A stretch of DNA of 48,602 nt from NCBI GenBank assembly GCA_029062005.1, contig JAIDQZ010000097.1, forward strand, positions 1 through 48,602, in the 5' to 3' direction. Both the position numbers and the translations under genes were made by a program. The notes under the pieces are model-generated. The model ran no database searches. It saw nothing but the letters and a program-made list of their open reading frames with translations, and was not told the DNA's origin. Origin of the DNA: Muribaculaceae bacterium. GTDB lineage: Bacteria; Bacteroidota; Bacteroidia; Bacteroidales; Muribaculaceae. This document shows positions 33,443 through 42,739 of this stretch, one piece after another. How positions within the stretch are numbered: position 1 is the first letter of the stretch; each line of letters starts with the position of its first letter.

Positions 33443-35503
33443 ATGCTGAAGATTCGTATTATTTTAGGATGTCTGTTAAATTCGACAATCGCATTCGCTT
33501 CCGGATTGTCCACAGATACTATATCTGAGACGCAGCTGCATGAGCTTACAGTTACCGGCAATTCAGCACGGCAACGCATTGAAAATACCCGTATAGGAGC
33601 CGAACGACTTGAACTCGTGCGCATGTCTCAACTCCCCTCTTTCGGAGGCGAGAACGACATCATAAAGTCAATATCACTACTTCCCGGAGTCCGGAGCGAA
33701 GGTGACGGAGGAGGAGGATTCGAGGTAAGGGGAGGGAGCGCATACCAGAATCTTGTATTGCTCGACGGCATCTCACTCTACAATCCCTCGCATGTGATGG
33801 GAATATTCTCTACATTCAACGACAATGCCCTTGGAAGCGCCACTCTGTTCAAGGGACCGGTACCTCCTATGTACGGAGGCGCAACGTCTTCAGTCCTTGA
33901 GACATCCCTTATGCCGGGAGACATGGAATCATATCACGGATCCTTTACTGTCGGCATACTCGCCGCCAAGATCATGGCACAAGGTCCGGTAGTGAAGGAT
34001 AAATTGTCATTCGCGGTAACTGCCAGGCGTTCCTATGTAGACGCGTTTCTGCAACTCGTGCCAAAATACAGAAGCACGATCATGAATTTCTATGACATCA
34101 CCGCCAAACTGCGCTACATACCCCGATCAGGACATATCATAGACGGATCATTCTTCATCAGTCATGACAATATGGCGATCAGCGACCTTATGGGACTGTA
34201 TTGGGGAAACATCGGAGCCTCGGTCAACTGGACAGCCAGGACTTCCGGCAACCTCTCCTTCATCACCTCAGGAGCAATTACTCATTTTAATCCCAAGATG
34301 GAAATGGACATCATGGACCTTGATCAGGTAATGTGGACATACATACGCAATTATTCTCTCAATGAGAAAATTCGCTGGCAGATTTCCGACCACCACAGTA
34401 TCGAATTTGGTATCCGCTCCGAACTTTTAGGTGTAAAGTCTGCTGAATGGATGATCAATGCCACAAAAGAAAGGGAAATAAGATCTTTGTGGCAGAACTC
34501 AGCATGGTCCGAGTATACCGGTTCGATTGCTGAGAGACTTTACATAACAGGCGGACTGCGCTTCAATGTCTCTTCCGCCTTGTCTGATAGTCGCTTCCAT
34601 GAATATCTGTCATCATACGGTGTACCTAATCAATTCGAAGGCAAGACATACTTTGATGTCGAGCCAAGAATAAACCTGAAATTCAATATTTCAGATCTCC
34701 ACAACATAAAGGCGGGAGTGGGATCATCTTCGCAGAATCTCCATGCTATCCGATCCACCACAACATCATTCCCTTTTGACAGATATGCCCTCACATCGGC
34801 AGACATAAAACCCGAAAGGGCGATACAATATGCCGCAGGATATACAGGAATGACCGAAAACGGCATGTACGACTGGTCTGCAGAAGTTTATTATAGGGAT
34901 ATCTCGAATGTTTACGACTACAAGGACGGGAAGACAGCCTTCTCCGATATCGCTCTGGAAAGCCTTATTCTTGGAGGAGCAGGGCGTAGCTACGGTGCAG
35001 AAATCATGTTTCGTAAAAACACCGGACGCCTTACCGGATGGATAGCCTATACCCTATCACACACAGAAACAAAAATTCCCGGCATTAACGACGGCAGATG
35101 GTATAACGCATCCAACGACCGCCGGCATGACCTTGCAGTGACAGCCATTTTCCGTCTCACCGACAGATGGAACCTTTCCGGTTCATGGATATTCCTGTCG
35201 GGACAACCGCTAACGGTACCTGATGTGAAATATGAAATCGCTGGTGAAACTTGCTACTATTACTCCAGCCGCAACGCCTATAAGGCTCCTCCCACACATC
35301 GTCTCGACCTGTCAGCCACATATACCCATGCAGACAGGAAATTCACCTACGAATGGGCTTTTGGAATATATAACGCCTATTGCCGATACAATCCATACAT
35401 AGTGTATTTCCGTGACGATCCGGAAAAGCCATCCGGCACACAGGCAGTGCAGCAGGCGATGTACGGTCTTGTCCCATCCATATCCTACACACTGAAATTC
35501 TAA
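33443..35503 (+). CDS. TonB-dependent outer-membrane receptor, substrate unknown
   Basis: 686 residues. Signal peptide MLKIRIILGCLLNSTIAFASG. A TonB-box-like stretch (LHELTVTGNSARQ) leads into a plug domain (LPSFGGENDIIKSISLLPGVRSEGDGGGGFEVRGGSAYQNLVLLDGISLYNPSHVMGIFSTFN). The barrel ends in SYTLKF with a terminal Phe. The usual N-terminal CarboxypepD_reg-like domain of SusC-type receptors seems to be missing, although the GGENDIIKSISLLPGV pattern is typical of receptors paired with DUF4249 lipoproteins. Such a lipoprotein gene follows 24 bases later. The substrate is unknown; position after btuD hints at, but does not show, a role in cobalamin or related uptake. Confidence 0.87.
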   Translation: MLKIRIILGCLLNSTIAFASGLSTDTISETQLHELTVTGNSARQRIENTRIGAERLELVRMSQLPSFGGENDIIKSISLLPGVRSEGDGGGGFEVRGGSAYQNLVLLDGISLYNPSHVMGIFSTFNDNALGSATLFKGPVPPMYGGATSSVLETSLMPGDMESYHGSFTVGILAAKIMAQGPVVKDKLSFAVTARRSYVDAFLQLVPKYRSTIMNFYDITAKLRYIPRSGHIIDGSFFISHDNMAISDLMGLYWGNIGASVNWTARTSGNLSFITSGAITHFNPKMEMDIMDLDQVMWTYIRNYSLNEKIRWQISDHHSIEFGIRSELLGVKSAEWMINATKEREIRSLWQNSAWSEYTGSIAERLYITGGLRFNVSSALSDSRFHEYLSSYGVPNQFEGKTYFDVEPRINLKFNISDLHNIKAGVGSSSQNLHAIRSTTTSFPFDRYALTSADIKPERAIQYAAGYTGMTENGMYDWSAEVYYRDISNVYDYKDGKTAFSDIALESLILGGAGRSYGAEIMFRKNTGRLTGWIAYTLSHTETKIPGINDGRWYNASNDRRHDLAVTAIFRLTDRWNLSGSWIFLSGQPLTVPDVKYEIAGETCYYYSSRNAYKAPPTHRLDLSATYTHADRKFTYEWAFGIYNAYCRYNPYIVYFRDDPEKPSGTQAVQQAMYGLVPSISYTLKF

Positions 35504-35527
35504 TCCCGATTTCCTGATCAGCATTAT

Positions 35528-36355
35528 ATGAAACGTAATAATACCTCCATCCATAAATCATGCGTCATGCACCTCGTGGCATGCATTATACTTATATCCG
35601 GATGTTCGAAAGACCTCGATCTGAAATATCATGACATCGAGCCTCTGACCGTCATAGAAGCAGAACTGACACCGGAGGGCTCACATATAGCCATAACCCT
35701 AACAACCCCAATGGACGAGCCAATGGACCGAACGCGTCTCACCGATGCCACAGTCAGGATACATGATCTCACGTCAGGCATCATATACGACCTTGTCGCA
35801 GACAATGAAGGTTACTTCACAGATCCGACTCCGGGAATACCGAACCATGACTACATGGTCATCATAGAGAGAGGAGGTAACGTATATGAGGCGCGGACAC
35901 ATATGTATCCACCCACGGAGATTGTCAGTCTTGAATTCAACTGGATCAATATGCCATATGATCAGGTAGCTGTCCTGCAGGCTCAATATCTCGACAATCC
36001 TGACGAGGATCAGCAATGCTATTGGATCAAACTATACCGAAACGGAAAGATATATTCATGGCAGGAGCAGGACGACCGTGGAGCTACCGACGGAACAGCC
36101 ACTTTCTTCACCATGACATCAAGAAGGGACACAGACGAAGAGGACGATGACACGGTGCTTTTCGACGGTGACGTGATGACCTGCACCGTAACACAGATAT
36201 CAAGGGAAATGCACGATTACCTTGAGGCTCTTCAGAACGACAGCAACGGACCCGCCTTGTTCACAGGACCTCGCGTACTCGGCTATTTCCTCGCCTCATC
36301 GCCTGCCTCACGATCCATAACATTTCATCCCGACCTAATTCCGGAATACAAATAA
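35528..36355 (+). CDS. DUF4249 lipoprotein, partner of the TonB receptor
   Basis: 275 residues. The lipobox is in LISGCSKDLD (Cys at about residue 26). The family pattern is a beta-rich N-terminal half with LTVIEAELTPEG, VRIHDLTSGIIYDLVADNEGYFTDP and HDYMVIIERGGNVYEARTHMYPPTEI, and a C-terminal half with YWIKLYRNGKIYSW and the terminal YFLASSPASRSITF. DUF4249 proteins are regularly encoded after TonB receptors, as here, and may act as surface ligand binders, but no function is established. An acidic run (DTDEEDDDTVLFDGD) may bind metal. Confidence 0.82.
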   Translation: MKRNNTSIHKSCVMHLVACIILISGCSKDLDLKYHDIEPLTVIEAELTPEGSHIAITLTTPMDEPMDRTRLTDATVRIHDLTSGIIYDLVADNEGYFTDPTPGIPNHDYMVIIERGGNVYEARTHMYPPTEIVSLEFNWINMPYDQVAVLQAQYLDNPDEDQQCYWIKLYRNGKIYSWQEQDDRGATDGTATFFTMTSRRDTDEEDDDTVLFDGDVMTCTVTQISREMHDYLEALQNDSNGPALFTGPRVLGYFLASSPASRSITFHPDLIPEYK

Positions 36356-36368
36356 TCCGCCTGTATTA

Positions 36369-36432
36369 AGACCCCATCTCATAAAATTTCAGAGCCCCTG
36401 GGGCGGTTTTGAAATTTTATGAGATGGGGTCT
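36369..36432. repeat. Perfect inverted-repeat hairpin sharing its arm with the element at 48463
   Basis: Two 22-bp arms (36369-36390 and 36411-36432; core AGACCCCATCTCATAAAA) are exact reverse complements. Between them lies a smaller palindrome, GCCCCTGGGGC. The first 26 bases recur exactly at 48463-48488. It lies between the DUF4249 gene and gmd and could also act as a two-way terminator. A MITE-like or collapsed insertion-sequence remnant is likely. A smaller GACCCG/CGGGTC pair follows at 36451-36484. Confidence 0.75.
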
Positions 36433-36501
36433 AAGGTCCCGTCCAAAGCCGACCCGGCAATCGCCATTTTTTATAAGACGGGTCTAAACTATCACTGATT
36501 T

Positions 36502-36532
36502 TTTGAAAAACCGGATTTTTTCTCTATTTTTG
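36502..36532 (+). promoter_or_regulatory. Promoter of the gmd-fcl operon
   Basis: TTTG at 36502-36505, a 19-base spacer and TATTTTTG at 36525-36532 form a full consensus. The ATG is 19 bases further. Confidence 0.75.
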
Positions 36533-36551
36533 TAAAAAATTATATATCTAC

Positions 36552-37643
36552 ATGAAAACAGCATTAATCACCGGAATCACAGGTCAGGACGGCTCCTATC
36601 TTGCCGAGCTGCTCATCGAGAAAGGATATGACGTACACGGCACCATACGACGTTCGTCGGTGGATTTTCGCGAAAGAATCGCACATCTGGAGGGTCACCC
36701 GCAGTTTCACCTTCACTATGCCGATCTTACCGACTCAATGTCGATAATCCAGGTGCTCAATAATGTCCGTCCACAAGAGGTGTACAACCTTGCGGCGCAA
36801 AGTCATGTCCAGGTAAGTTTCGATTCCCCTGAATACACTGCTAATGTAGACGCGACAGGAGTGCTTCGCCTGCTCGAAGGAATAAGGCAATGCGGTCTTG
36901 CCGAAACCTGCCGGTTCTATCAGGCCTCCACTTCAGAACTCTTTGGGAAAGTGGAAGAAGTCCCGCAAAATGAAAAGACTCCTTTCCATCCCTACAGTCC
37001 ATATGCGGTGGCAAAACTATATGGGTTCTGGATTGTCAAGGAATACCGCGAGGCTTACAATATGTTCGCTTGCTCAGGCATACTGTTCAATCATGAGAGC
37101 GAGCGGCGTGGAGAAACCTTCGTGACTCGCAAGATTACACTTGCTGCGGCCCGTATCGCACAGGGCAAACAGGAAAAGCTCTATCTCGGAAATCTCGATT
37201 CCCTGCGCGACTGGGGCTATGCAAAGGATTATGTGGAGTGTATGTGGCTCATTCTTCAGCAACCTGAACCTGACGATTATGTGATAGCCACTGGAGAGCA
37301 GCATTCTGTACGTGAATTCTGTATCCATGCATTCCGTCGGGTTGGCATAGAGCTGGAGTTTGAAGGCAAGGGAGAAAATGAAATAGGGATTGACAAGGCT
37401 ACCGGAAAAGTTGTCATCGAGGTATCTCCTGACTTTTACAGACCCACTGATGTGGTAAACCTTTGGGGAGATCCTACGAAGGCAAAGCAAAAGTTAGGCT
37501 GGGATCCGGCAAAGAAAACCTCGTTCGAACAACTCGTAAACATAATGGTCGATGCCGATATGGCAAAAGTGGCTGTAGAACGTGCCGGAGAAAAAGTGAA
37601 GCTAAACCTTGAGGAATACCTTGAGAAAGGAATTGTTAAGTAA
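36552..37643 (+). CDS. gmd: GDP-mannose 4,6-dehydratase
   Basis: 363 residues. It has the Rossmann [23 protein letters not shown], the GMD-specific RRSS, the region [23 protein letters not shown], the catalytic Tyr/Lys in [22 protein letters not shown], and [18 protein letters not shown]. It converts GDP-mannose to GDP-4-keto-6-deoxymannose, the first step to GDP-L-fucose, in the cytoplasm. The next gene, 12 bases on, makes the final product. Confidence 0.96.
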   Translation: MKTALITGITGQDGSYLAELLIEKGYDVHGTIRRSSVDFRERIAHLEGHPQFHLHYADLTDSMSIIQVLNNVRPQEVYNLAAQSHVQVSFDSPEYTANVDATGVLRLLEGIRQCGLAETCRFYQASTSELFGKVEEVPQNEKTPFHPYSPYAVAKLYGFWIVKEYREAYNMFACSGILFNHESERRGETFVTRKITLAAARIAQGKQEKLYLGNLDSLRDWGYAKDYVECMWLILQQPEPDDYVIATGEQHSVREFCIHAFRRVGIELEFEGKGENEIGIDKATGKVVIEVSPDFYRPTDVVNLWGDPTKAKQKLGWDPAKKTSFEQLVNIMVDADMAKVAVERAGEKVKLNLEEYLEKGIVK

Positions 37644-37655
37644 ATCAAACTACCG

Positions 37656-38597
37656 ATGAAGAAGGATTCCAAGATATATGTGGCAGGTCACTGCGGAATG
37701 GTAGGATCGGCTATCGTGAGAGAACTTAACCGCCAGGGTTACACCAATATCATAACCCGCACGCATGCGGAGCTGGATCTAATCGACCAGCAGGCGGTAA
37801 ATGACTTTTTCGCACTGGAGAAACCGGACTACGTATTCCTCGCCGCTGCCAAGGTAGGAGGTATTATCGCCAATGCAGACAACCCGGCAGACTTTATGTA
37901 CGACAACATGATGCTGGAGATGAACGTAATACACGCCGCATGGAAAAACGGCTGCACAAAGCTGGAGTTCTTAGGCTCTTCGTGCATCTACCCCCGAATG
38001 GCTCCGCAGCCGATGCAGGAGTCTTGCCTGCTGACATCGGAACTTGAGAAAACCAACGAAGCGTATGCTCTGGCAAAGATCTCCGGACTCAAATACTGCG
38101 AATACCTGAACCGCCAGTATGGTACTGATTTCATATCTGTGATGCCGACCAACCTTTACGGACCTAATGATAACTATCACCCCGAGCATTCGCACGTGCT
38201 TCCGGCACTCATACGTCGTTTCCACGAAGCAAAGGAAGCCGGACTGACAGAGGTGACATGCTGGGGCGACGGATCACCACTTCGCGAATTCCTGTATGTA
38301 GATGATCTCGCAAATCTTTGTGTTTTCCTTATGAACAACTATTCGGGCAATGAGACTGTCAATGCAGGAACGGGAAAAGAACTGACGATTAAGGAACTGA
38401 CCGAGCTTGTTGCCTCAATCGTAGGCTACAAAGGCAAGATATTGTGGGACACGACCCGTCCAAACGGCACACCGCGTAAGCTGCTCGACGTCAGCAAGGC
38501 AACCGGACTCGGATGGACCTACCGGACAGAACTTGCCGACGGCATACGCCTGTCTTACGAAGACTTCCTCTCCAATCCCATGCGTGCTGAAAGATAA
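37656..38597 (+). CDS. fcl: GDP-L-fucose synthase
   Basis: 313 residues. Features are [58 protein letters not shown], the [20 protein letters not shown] loop, and the catalytic [20 protein letters not shown]. It epimerises and reduces the Gmd product to GDP-L-fucose with NADPH. With gmd it forms a two-gene operon closed by a terminator; the fucose presumably goes into surface glycans and glycoproteins, as in other Bacteroidales. Confidence 0.96.
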   Translation: MKKDSKIYVAGHCGMVGSAIVRELNRQGYTNIITRTHAELDLIDQQAVNDFFALEKPDYVFLAAAKVGGIIANADNPADFMYDNMMLEMNVIHAAWKNGCTKLEFLGSSCIYPRMAPQPMQESCLLTSELEKTNEAYALAKISGLKYCEYLNRQYGTDFISVMPTNLYGPNDNYHPEHSHVLPALIRRFHEAKEAGLTEVTCWGDGSPLREFLYVDDLANLCVFLMNNYSGNETVNAGTGKELTIKELTELVASIVGYKGKILWDTTRPNGTPRKLLDVSKATGLGWTYRTELADGIRLSYEDFLSNPMRAER

Positions 38598-38630
38598 ATT
38601 TCCTCAAGAGTGTATCCAAGAGTATCAATG

Positions 38631-38680
38631 ATACGGAGCGACCCGGTTGCCTTTCGACACCGGGTCGCTCCGTATTTCTT
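38631..38680 (+). terminator. Terminator of the gmd-fcl operon
   Basis: A 17-bp perfect stem (38631-38647 with 38659-38675; core GGAGCGACCCGGT) and an 11-base loop, followed by TTCTT. On the minus strand it also lies just beyond the tRNA gene and may end that transcript. Confidence 0.8.
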
Positions 38681-38709
38681 CCGGATCTATGTCCATCCGG
38701 ACTGCAGTG

Positions 38710-38781
38710 TACCTCCGAGGGGAATCGAACCCCTATCTAAAGTTTAGGAAACTTCTATTCTATCCGTTGAACTACAGAGGC
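38710..38781 (-). tRNA. tRNA-Arg (anticodon CCU)
   Basis: 72 bases on the minus strand. The acceptor stem GCCTCTG pairs with CGGAGGT (two wobble pairs), with discriminator A. The anticodon stem GAAGT/ACTTT closes the loop TTCCTAA, so the anticodon is CCU and it reads AGG. The T arm GGGGTTCGATTCCCC is perfect. No CCA is encoded. It fills the gene-free stretch 38598-39022 together with a terminator and a promoter. Confidence 0.95.
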
Positions 38782-38856
38782 ATCCGGGCCGCGTTTCTTG
38801 CTGGTTATCACTGGTTCACACTTCGTGAGACGCAAAACGGGCATCTTTTCTGACTG

Positions 38857-38888
38857 CAAAGGTAATACTTTTTTGTGATTTTTGCAAT
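38857..38888 (-). promoter_or_regulatory. Promoter of the tRNA-Arg gene
   Basis: On the minus strand ATTG (38888-38885), a 20-base spacer and TACCTTTG (38864-38857), about 75 bases before the tRNA 5' end. Confidence 0.6.
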
Positions 38889-39022
38889 TGTTAACCTTAC
38901 CTATTTGTAAAAAAATTGTTAATACTATAGACGTTGCCGTGTCATCCACGTTATTTTGACGCAGTCAGACTTTGGTCATGGCGTGTATGCAGAGAGCAAC
39001 GTGATCATAATTTTTTCATACC

Positions 39023-39520
39023 ATGAAAGAAAAAAGTATAGAAATAACATACAGATCGGTAGATCCGGATGAACTTTCGGCAGCCGACCGGGAACTGATC
39101 GGCAAAGCAAAGGGCATGACCTACCGAAGCTATGCGCCATATTCACGTTTCCATGTAGGTGCCGCCATCCTTATGGCTGACGGATCTGTCGTCTGCGGAT
39201 CAAATCAGGAAAATGCCGCATATCCTTCAGGTATATGCGCGGAACGCAACGCTTGCTGGCAAGCCTCAGCCCTCAATCCCGGCATGGCTATGATAAAAAT
39301 CGCAATAGCAGCCCGCAACGTTGGCTCTGTGCCGAATGGCGACGAGGATAAGGCTCCTTTTCAGGCAAGTCCAATATCCCCTTGTGGCGCATGCCGTCAG
39401 GCTCTTCTTGAATACGAACATCTTCACGGACCAATTGAGGTCATACTTTATGGGGCGGACCAAATCTTCGTCTTCCCATCCATATCCTCTCTTCTTCCCT
39501 TCTCATTCACTGAATTTTAA
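39023..39520 (+). CDS. cdd: Cytidine deaminase
   Basis: 165 residues. It has YAPYSRFHVGAAILMADGSVVCGSNQENAAYPSGICAERNA with the zinc ligand Cys and catalytic Glu (CAE), and SPISPCGACRQALLEYE with the two other zinc Cys. It deaminates cytidine and deoxycytidine in pyrimidine salvage. It starts a plus-strand run with era and der (20 bases to era). Confidence 0.94.
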   Translation: MKEKSIEITYRSVDPDELSAADRELIGKAKGMTYRSYAPYSRFHVGAAILMADGSVVCGSNQENAAYPSGICAERNACWQASALNPGMAMIKIAIAARNVGSVPNGDEDKAPFQASPISPCGACRQALLEYEHLHGPIEVILYGADQIFVFPSISSLLPFSFTEF

Positions 39521-39539
39521 CTGAAAAACACAAAATATT

Positions 39540-40487
39540 ATGGAAGAAATCAAAATCACTCCCGAGATGGAGAATACACCCGTCTCAGCATCCGAATACA
39601 CAGGCACTCACAAAGCCGGATTCGTCAACATTGTCGGAAACCCTAACGTAGGCAAGTCCACTCTTATGAACGATCTCGTAGGTGAGCGCATATCCATCAT
39701 CACATCAAAGGCACAGACCACGAGACATCGTATCACCGGCATCGTCAACACTCCGGAATACCAGATCGTATTCAGCGATACCCCGGGCGTGCTGAAACCG
39801 AAATACAAACTGCAGGAGTCCATGCTTGAGTTCTCTGAAGGTGCCCTCACCGACGCCGACATTCTTCTCTATGTGACAGACGTAGTGGAAGACCCGGAGA
39901 AAAATAAGGATTTCCTCGACCGGGTAGCGAAAGAGACTGTTCCGGTACTCCTCGTCATAAATAAGGTGGATCTGCTTAAAAACAATGAGGAACTTGAAGC
40001 CCTCGTGGATGCCTGGAAGAAGCGTCTGCCCAACGCCGAGATCTTCCCAATAAGCGCTATGCAGAATTTCAATGTTGAAAATCTTAAGGCTCGTATCATC
40101 GAGCTCCTCCCCCCATCTCCCCCCTTCTTCGGCAAGGATGCCCTCACCGACAAGCCTATGCGTTTCTTCGTGACAGAGATAATCAGGGAAAAGCTTCTGC
40201 TCAACTATGACAAGGAAATTCCCTATTCGGCAGAAGTGCTCGTCGAGAAATTTGAGGAAAAGGAGAACTCGATCCATATCATGGCTGTAATTTATGTGGA
40301 GCGTGACACCCAGAAAGGCATAATAATCGGTAAAGGTGGCGAGAAGATAAAGAAAGTCGGAATCGCCGCAAGGCAGGATATAGAGAAATTCTTCGACAAG
40401 AAGGTATATCTCGAACTATTCGTAAAGGTAGAGAAAGACTGGCGCAACCGTGAAAATAAACTCCGCCAGTTCGGTTACATAGAATAA
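39540..40487 (+). CDS. era: GTPase Era
   Basis: 315 residues. G1 is GNPNVGKST, G3 is DTPG, and G4 is NKVD. The C-terminal KH domain has GIIIGKGGEKIKKVGIAARQDIEKFF, followed by the WRNRENKLRQFGY end typical of Era. It binds 16S rRNA during 30S assembly. A short family-atypical N-terminal tail of about 20 residues precedes the G domain. der follows after 149 bases. Confidence 0.96.
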   Translation: MEEIKITPEMENTPVSASEYTGTHKAGFVNIVGNPNVGKSTLMNDLVGERISIITSKAQTTRHRITGIVNTPEYQIVFSDTPGVLKPKYKLQESMLEFSEGALTDADILLYVTDVVEDPEKNKDFLDRVAKETVPVLLVINKVDLLKNNEELEALVDAWKKRLPNAEIFPISAMQNFNVENLKARIIELLPPSPPFFGKDALTDKPMRFFVTEIIREKLLLNYDKEIPYSAEVLVEKFEEKENSIHIMAVIYVERDTQKGIIIGKGGEKIKKVGIAARQDIEKFFDKKVYLELFVKVEKDWRNRENKLRQFGYIE

Positions 40488-40493
40488 TTTTTT

Positions 40494-40620
40494 AATTGAG
40501 AATTGAGGATTTAGAATTGAAAATAATCTTTAATTTTGAATTTGAAATACCTATATGCAAATTGAATATTAAAGATTGATCACTGAATAAGCACCAATTC
40601 CAAACTCTCAATTCTCAATT
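40494..40620. repeat. Inverted repeat flanking the era-der spacer
   Basis: AATTGAGAATTGAG at 40494-40507 is repeated in inverse form at 40607-40620, with further degenerate AATTG units between and after. The 149-bp spacer is very AT-rich. The motif resembles low-complexity intergenic filler seen in Bacteroidales; it could fold the era-der mRNA. Confidence 0.6.
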
Positions 40621-40636
40621 CCCAATTATAAATAAT

Positions 40637-41953
40637 ATGAGCAGATTAGTAGCAATAGTAGGACGGCCGAATGTGGGCAAATCGACCCTCTTCAACCGTT
40701 TGACGCAGACAAGAGCCGCCATTGTCGACGATACTTCCGGCACCACACGCGACAGGCAGTACGGCAAAGTAGACTGGGACGGACAGGAATTCTCGATCGT
40801 CGACACCGGCGGTTGGGTGGTCAATTCCGATGATGTTTTCGAGGAAGAAATCAACAAGCAGGTGCATATCGCCATTGAGGAGGCTGACGTAATACTGTTC
40901 GTAGTGGATGCTTCCGTAGGCGTCACCGACCTCGACGACAAGGTTGCGGCGATACTGCGCAGAAGCAAAAAGCCCGTTATCCTCGTCGCAAATAAGGAAG
41001 ACAAGAGTGATTCCAGATATAACGTGCCGGAATTCTATTCCCTCGGACTTGGAGATCCCATAGAGGTCTCCTCTGCCAATGGGGCCGGTACAGGCGACCT
41101 GCTCGACGAAGTGATAAAGGATTTCCCGGATACTCCTGAAAAGGATGAGACGGAAGAAAACATCGCAAAGTTCGCCATCGTAGGAAGACCGAATGCCGGC
41201 AAATCGTCGCTTATCAACGCATTCATCGGAGAAGAACGACATATCGTGACAGATATCGCAGGCACCACACGCGACTCTATCTATCACCGTTACAATAAGT
41301 TCGGCTTTGACTTCTATCTTGTCGACACAGCCGGAATCCGTAAGAAGCAGAAAGTAAATGAAGATATCGAATACTATTCTGTCATACGTTCTATCCGCGC
41401 AATAGAGGCATCAGATGTCTGCATACTTATGATCGACGCCACACGCGGTATAGAGGGTCAGGATGCCAATATCTTCTCGCTTATCCAGAAAAACAAGAAG
41501 GGACTTGTGGTCTGCGTAAATAAGTGGGATCTTGTGGAAGACCGCAGTCTTGAGGCTCAGAAACGGTATGAAGCTGCTATAAGGGGCAAATTCGCTCCAT
41601 TTACCGACTTTCCTATCATTTTCGCATCAGCACTCACAAAACAGCGTATCTTCAACGTCCTCGAAACCGCTGTCAAGGTCTACGAAAACCGCCGCAGGGT
41701 GATCCCGACCTCTCAGCTAAACACTTATATGCTTGAGGAAATCGCAGTAACGCCCCCACCAAGCAACAAGGGCAAGTTCGTGAAAATAAAATACGTCACG
41801 ATGCTCAAGGACTCGATCATACCTACATTCGTGTTCTTCTGCAATCTTCCGCAATGGGTAAAGGAGCCTTACCGCCGTTTTCTTGAAAACAAGATACGCG
41901 CCAAGTGGGACTTCCACGGCACGCCAATACAGATCTTCATGCGCGAGAAATAA
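40637..41953 (+). CDS. der: Ribosome biogenesis GTPase Der (EngA)
   Basis: 438 residues with two G domains in tandem: GRPNVGKST with DTGGW and NKED, then GRPNAGKSS with [11 protein letters not shown] and NKWD. The C-terminal KH-like domain ends in [27 protein letters not shown] sequence (here [14 protein letters not shown]). It acts in 50S subunit maturation. It is followed by the sirtuin gene after 63 bases. Confidence 0.96.
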   Translation: MSRLVAIVGRPNVGKSTLFNRLTQTRAAIVDDTSGTTRDRQYGKVDWDGQEFSIVDTGGWVVNSDDVFEEEINKQVHIAIEEADVILFVVDASVGVTDLDDKVAAILRRSKKPVILVANKEDKSDSRYNVPEFYSLGLGDPIEVSSANGAGTGDLLDEVIKDFPDTPEKDETEENIAKFAIVGRPNAGKSSLINAFIGEERHIVTDIAGTTRDSIYHRYNKFGFDFYLVDTAGIRKKQKVNEDIEYYSVIRSIRAIEASDVCILMIDATRGIEGQDANIFSLIQKNKKGLVVCVNKWDLVEDRSLEAQKRYEAAIRGKFAPFTDFPIIFASALTKQRIFNVLETAVKVYENRRRVIPTSQLNTYMLEEIAVTPPPSNKGKFVKIKYVTMLKDSIIPTFVFFCNLPQWVKEPYRRFLENKIRAKWDFHGTPIQIFMREK

Positions 41954-42016
41954 TAGAAACCGAGGGTCGGCAAATAAGCCGGCCCTTATCGTAGAACTAA
42001 TAACGCACAACGAAAT

Positions 42017-42721
42017 ATGGCAAAAAAGAAATTAGTGATAAGCACAGGGGCTGGAATAAGTGCCGAGTCCGGAATCAGGACATTCCGCGATGCCGGCGGT
42101 CTATGGGAAAACTACCCCGTAATGGACGTTGCTTCCGCAGATGGCTTCCGCCGGAATCCGGAGCTCGTGCATCAGTTCTACAACCAGCGCCGCCATGATC
42201 TGCTGAAAGCTGAGCCAAATGCCGCGCACCGCGCCCTCGTCGAGCTGGAAAAGGAATATGACGTCTACATCATAACCCAGAATGTAGACGACCTACACGA
42301 ACGGGCAGGATCAAAGAATATCCTCCACCTGCACGGCGAACTAATGAAGATACGTTCCATAATCCAACCGGAATATGTAGAGACCCTTACCCCCGACAAT
42401 CTCGACACCACACCCGCGACACGAGGTGCCAATGGAGATCTTATGCGCCCGCATATTGTCTTCTTCCAGGAGGCAGTGCCCAACATCGAGAAAGCAATGG
42501 AGCTTGTCCATGAAGCAGACATATTCTGCGTGATTGGCACAAGCCTTGCGGTATATCCCGCCGCCGGTCTTATCTACAGCGTAAGGCGCGGAGTGCCTAT
42601 TTACTACATAGACCCTAACCCGGCAGCCACCCCCGATATACCTAACCTTACAGTCATCCCGGAGCCGGCGACTTCAGGAGTGCAGACCCTCGCACGCCTC
42701 CTTGCAGTTAAAAACTCATAA
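42017..42721 (+). CDS. Sirtuin-type NAD-dependent protein deacylase lacking zinc cysteines
   Basis: 234 residues. NAD-site motifs GAGISAESGIRTFRDAGGLWENY and TQNVDDLHERAGSKNILHLHGEL are intact, including the catalytic His in HLHGE. FYNQRRHD carries the YxxR pattern typical of class III (desuccinylase-type) sirtuins. The four zinc-binding Cys between HLHGEL and LMRPHIVFFQE are absent, replaced by a short Cys-free loop. It should remove acyl groups from lysines, probably succinyl as well as acetyl. It follows der on the same strand; no clear functional link. Confidence 0.88.
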   Translation: MAKKKLVISTGAGISAESGIRTFRDAGGLWENYPVMDVASADGFRRNPELVHQFYNQRRHDLLKAEPNAAHRALVELEKEYDVYIITQNVDDLHERAGSKNILHLHGELMKIRSIIQPEYVETLTPDNLDTTPATRGANGDLMRPHIVFFQEAVPNIEKAMELVHEADIFCVIGTSLAVYPAAGLIYSVRRGVPIYYIDPNPAATPDIPNLTVIPEPATSGVQTLARLLAVKNS

Positions 42722-42739
42722 GGCAGCTTAACCAACGGG

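Noticed and set aside
38755..38949. 64-codon frame over the tRNA and its promoter
   Set aside because: It runs through the tRNA-Arg gene and has no protein-like features.
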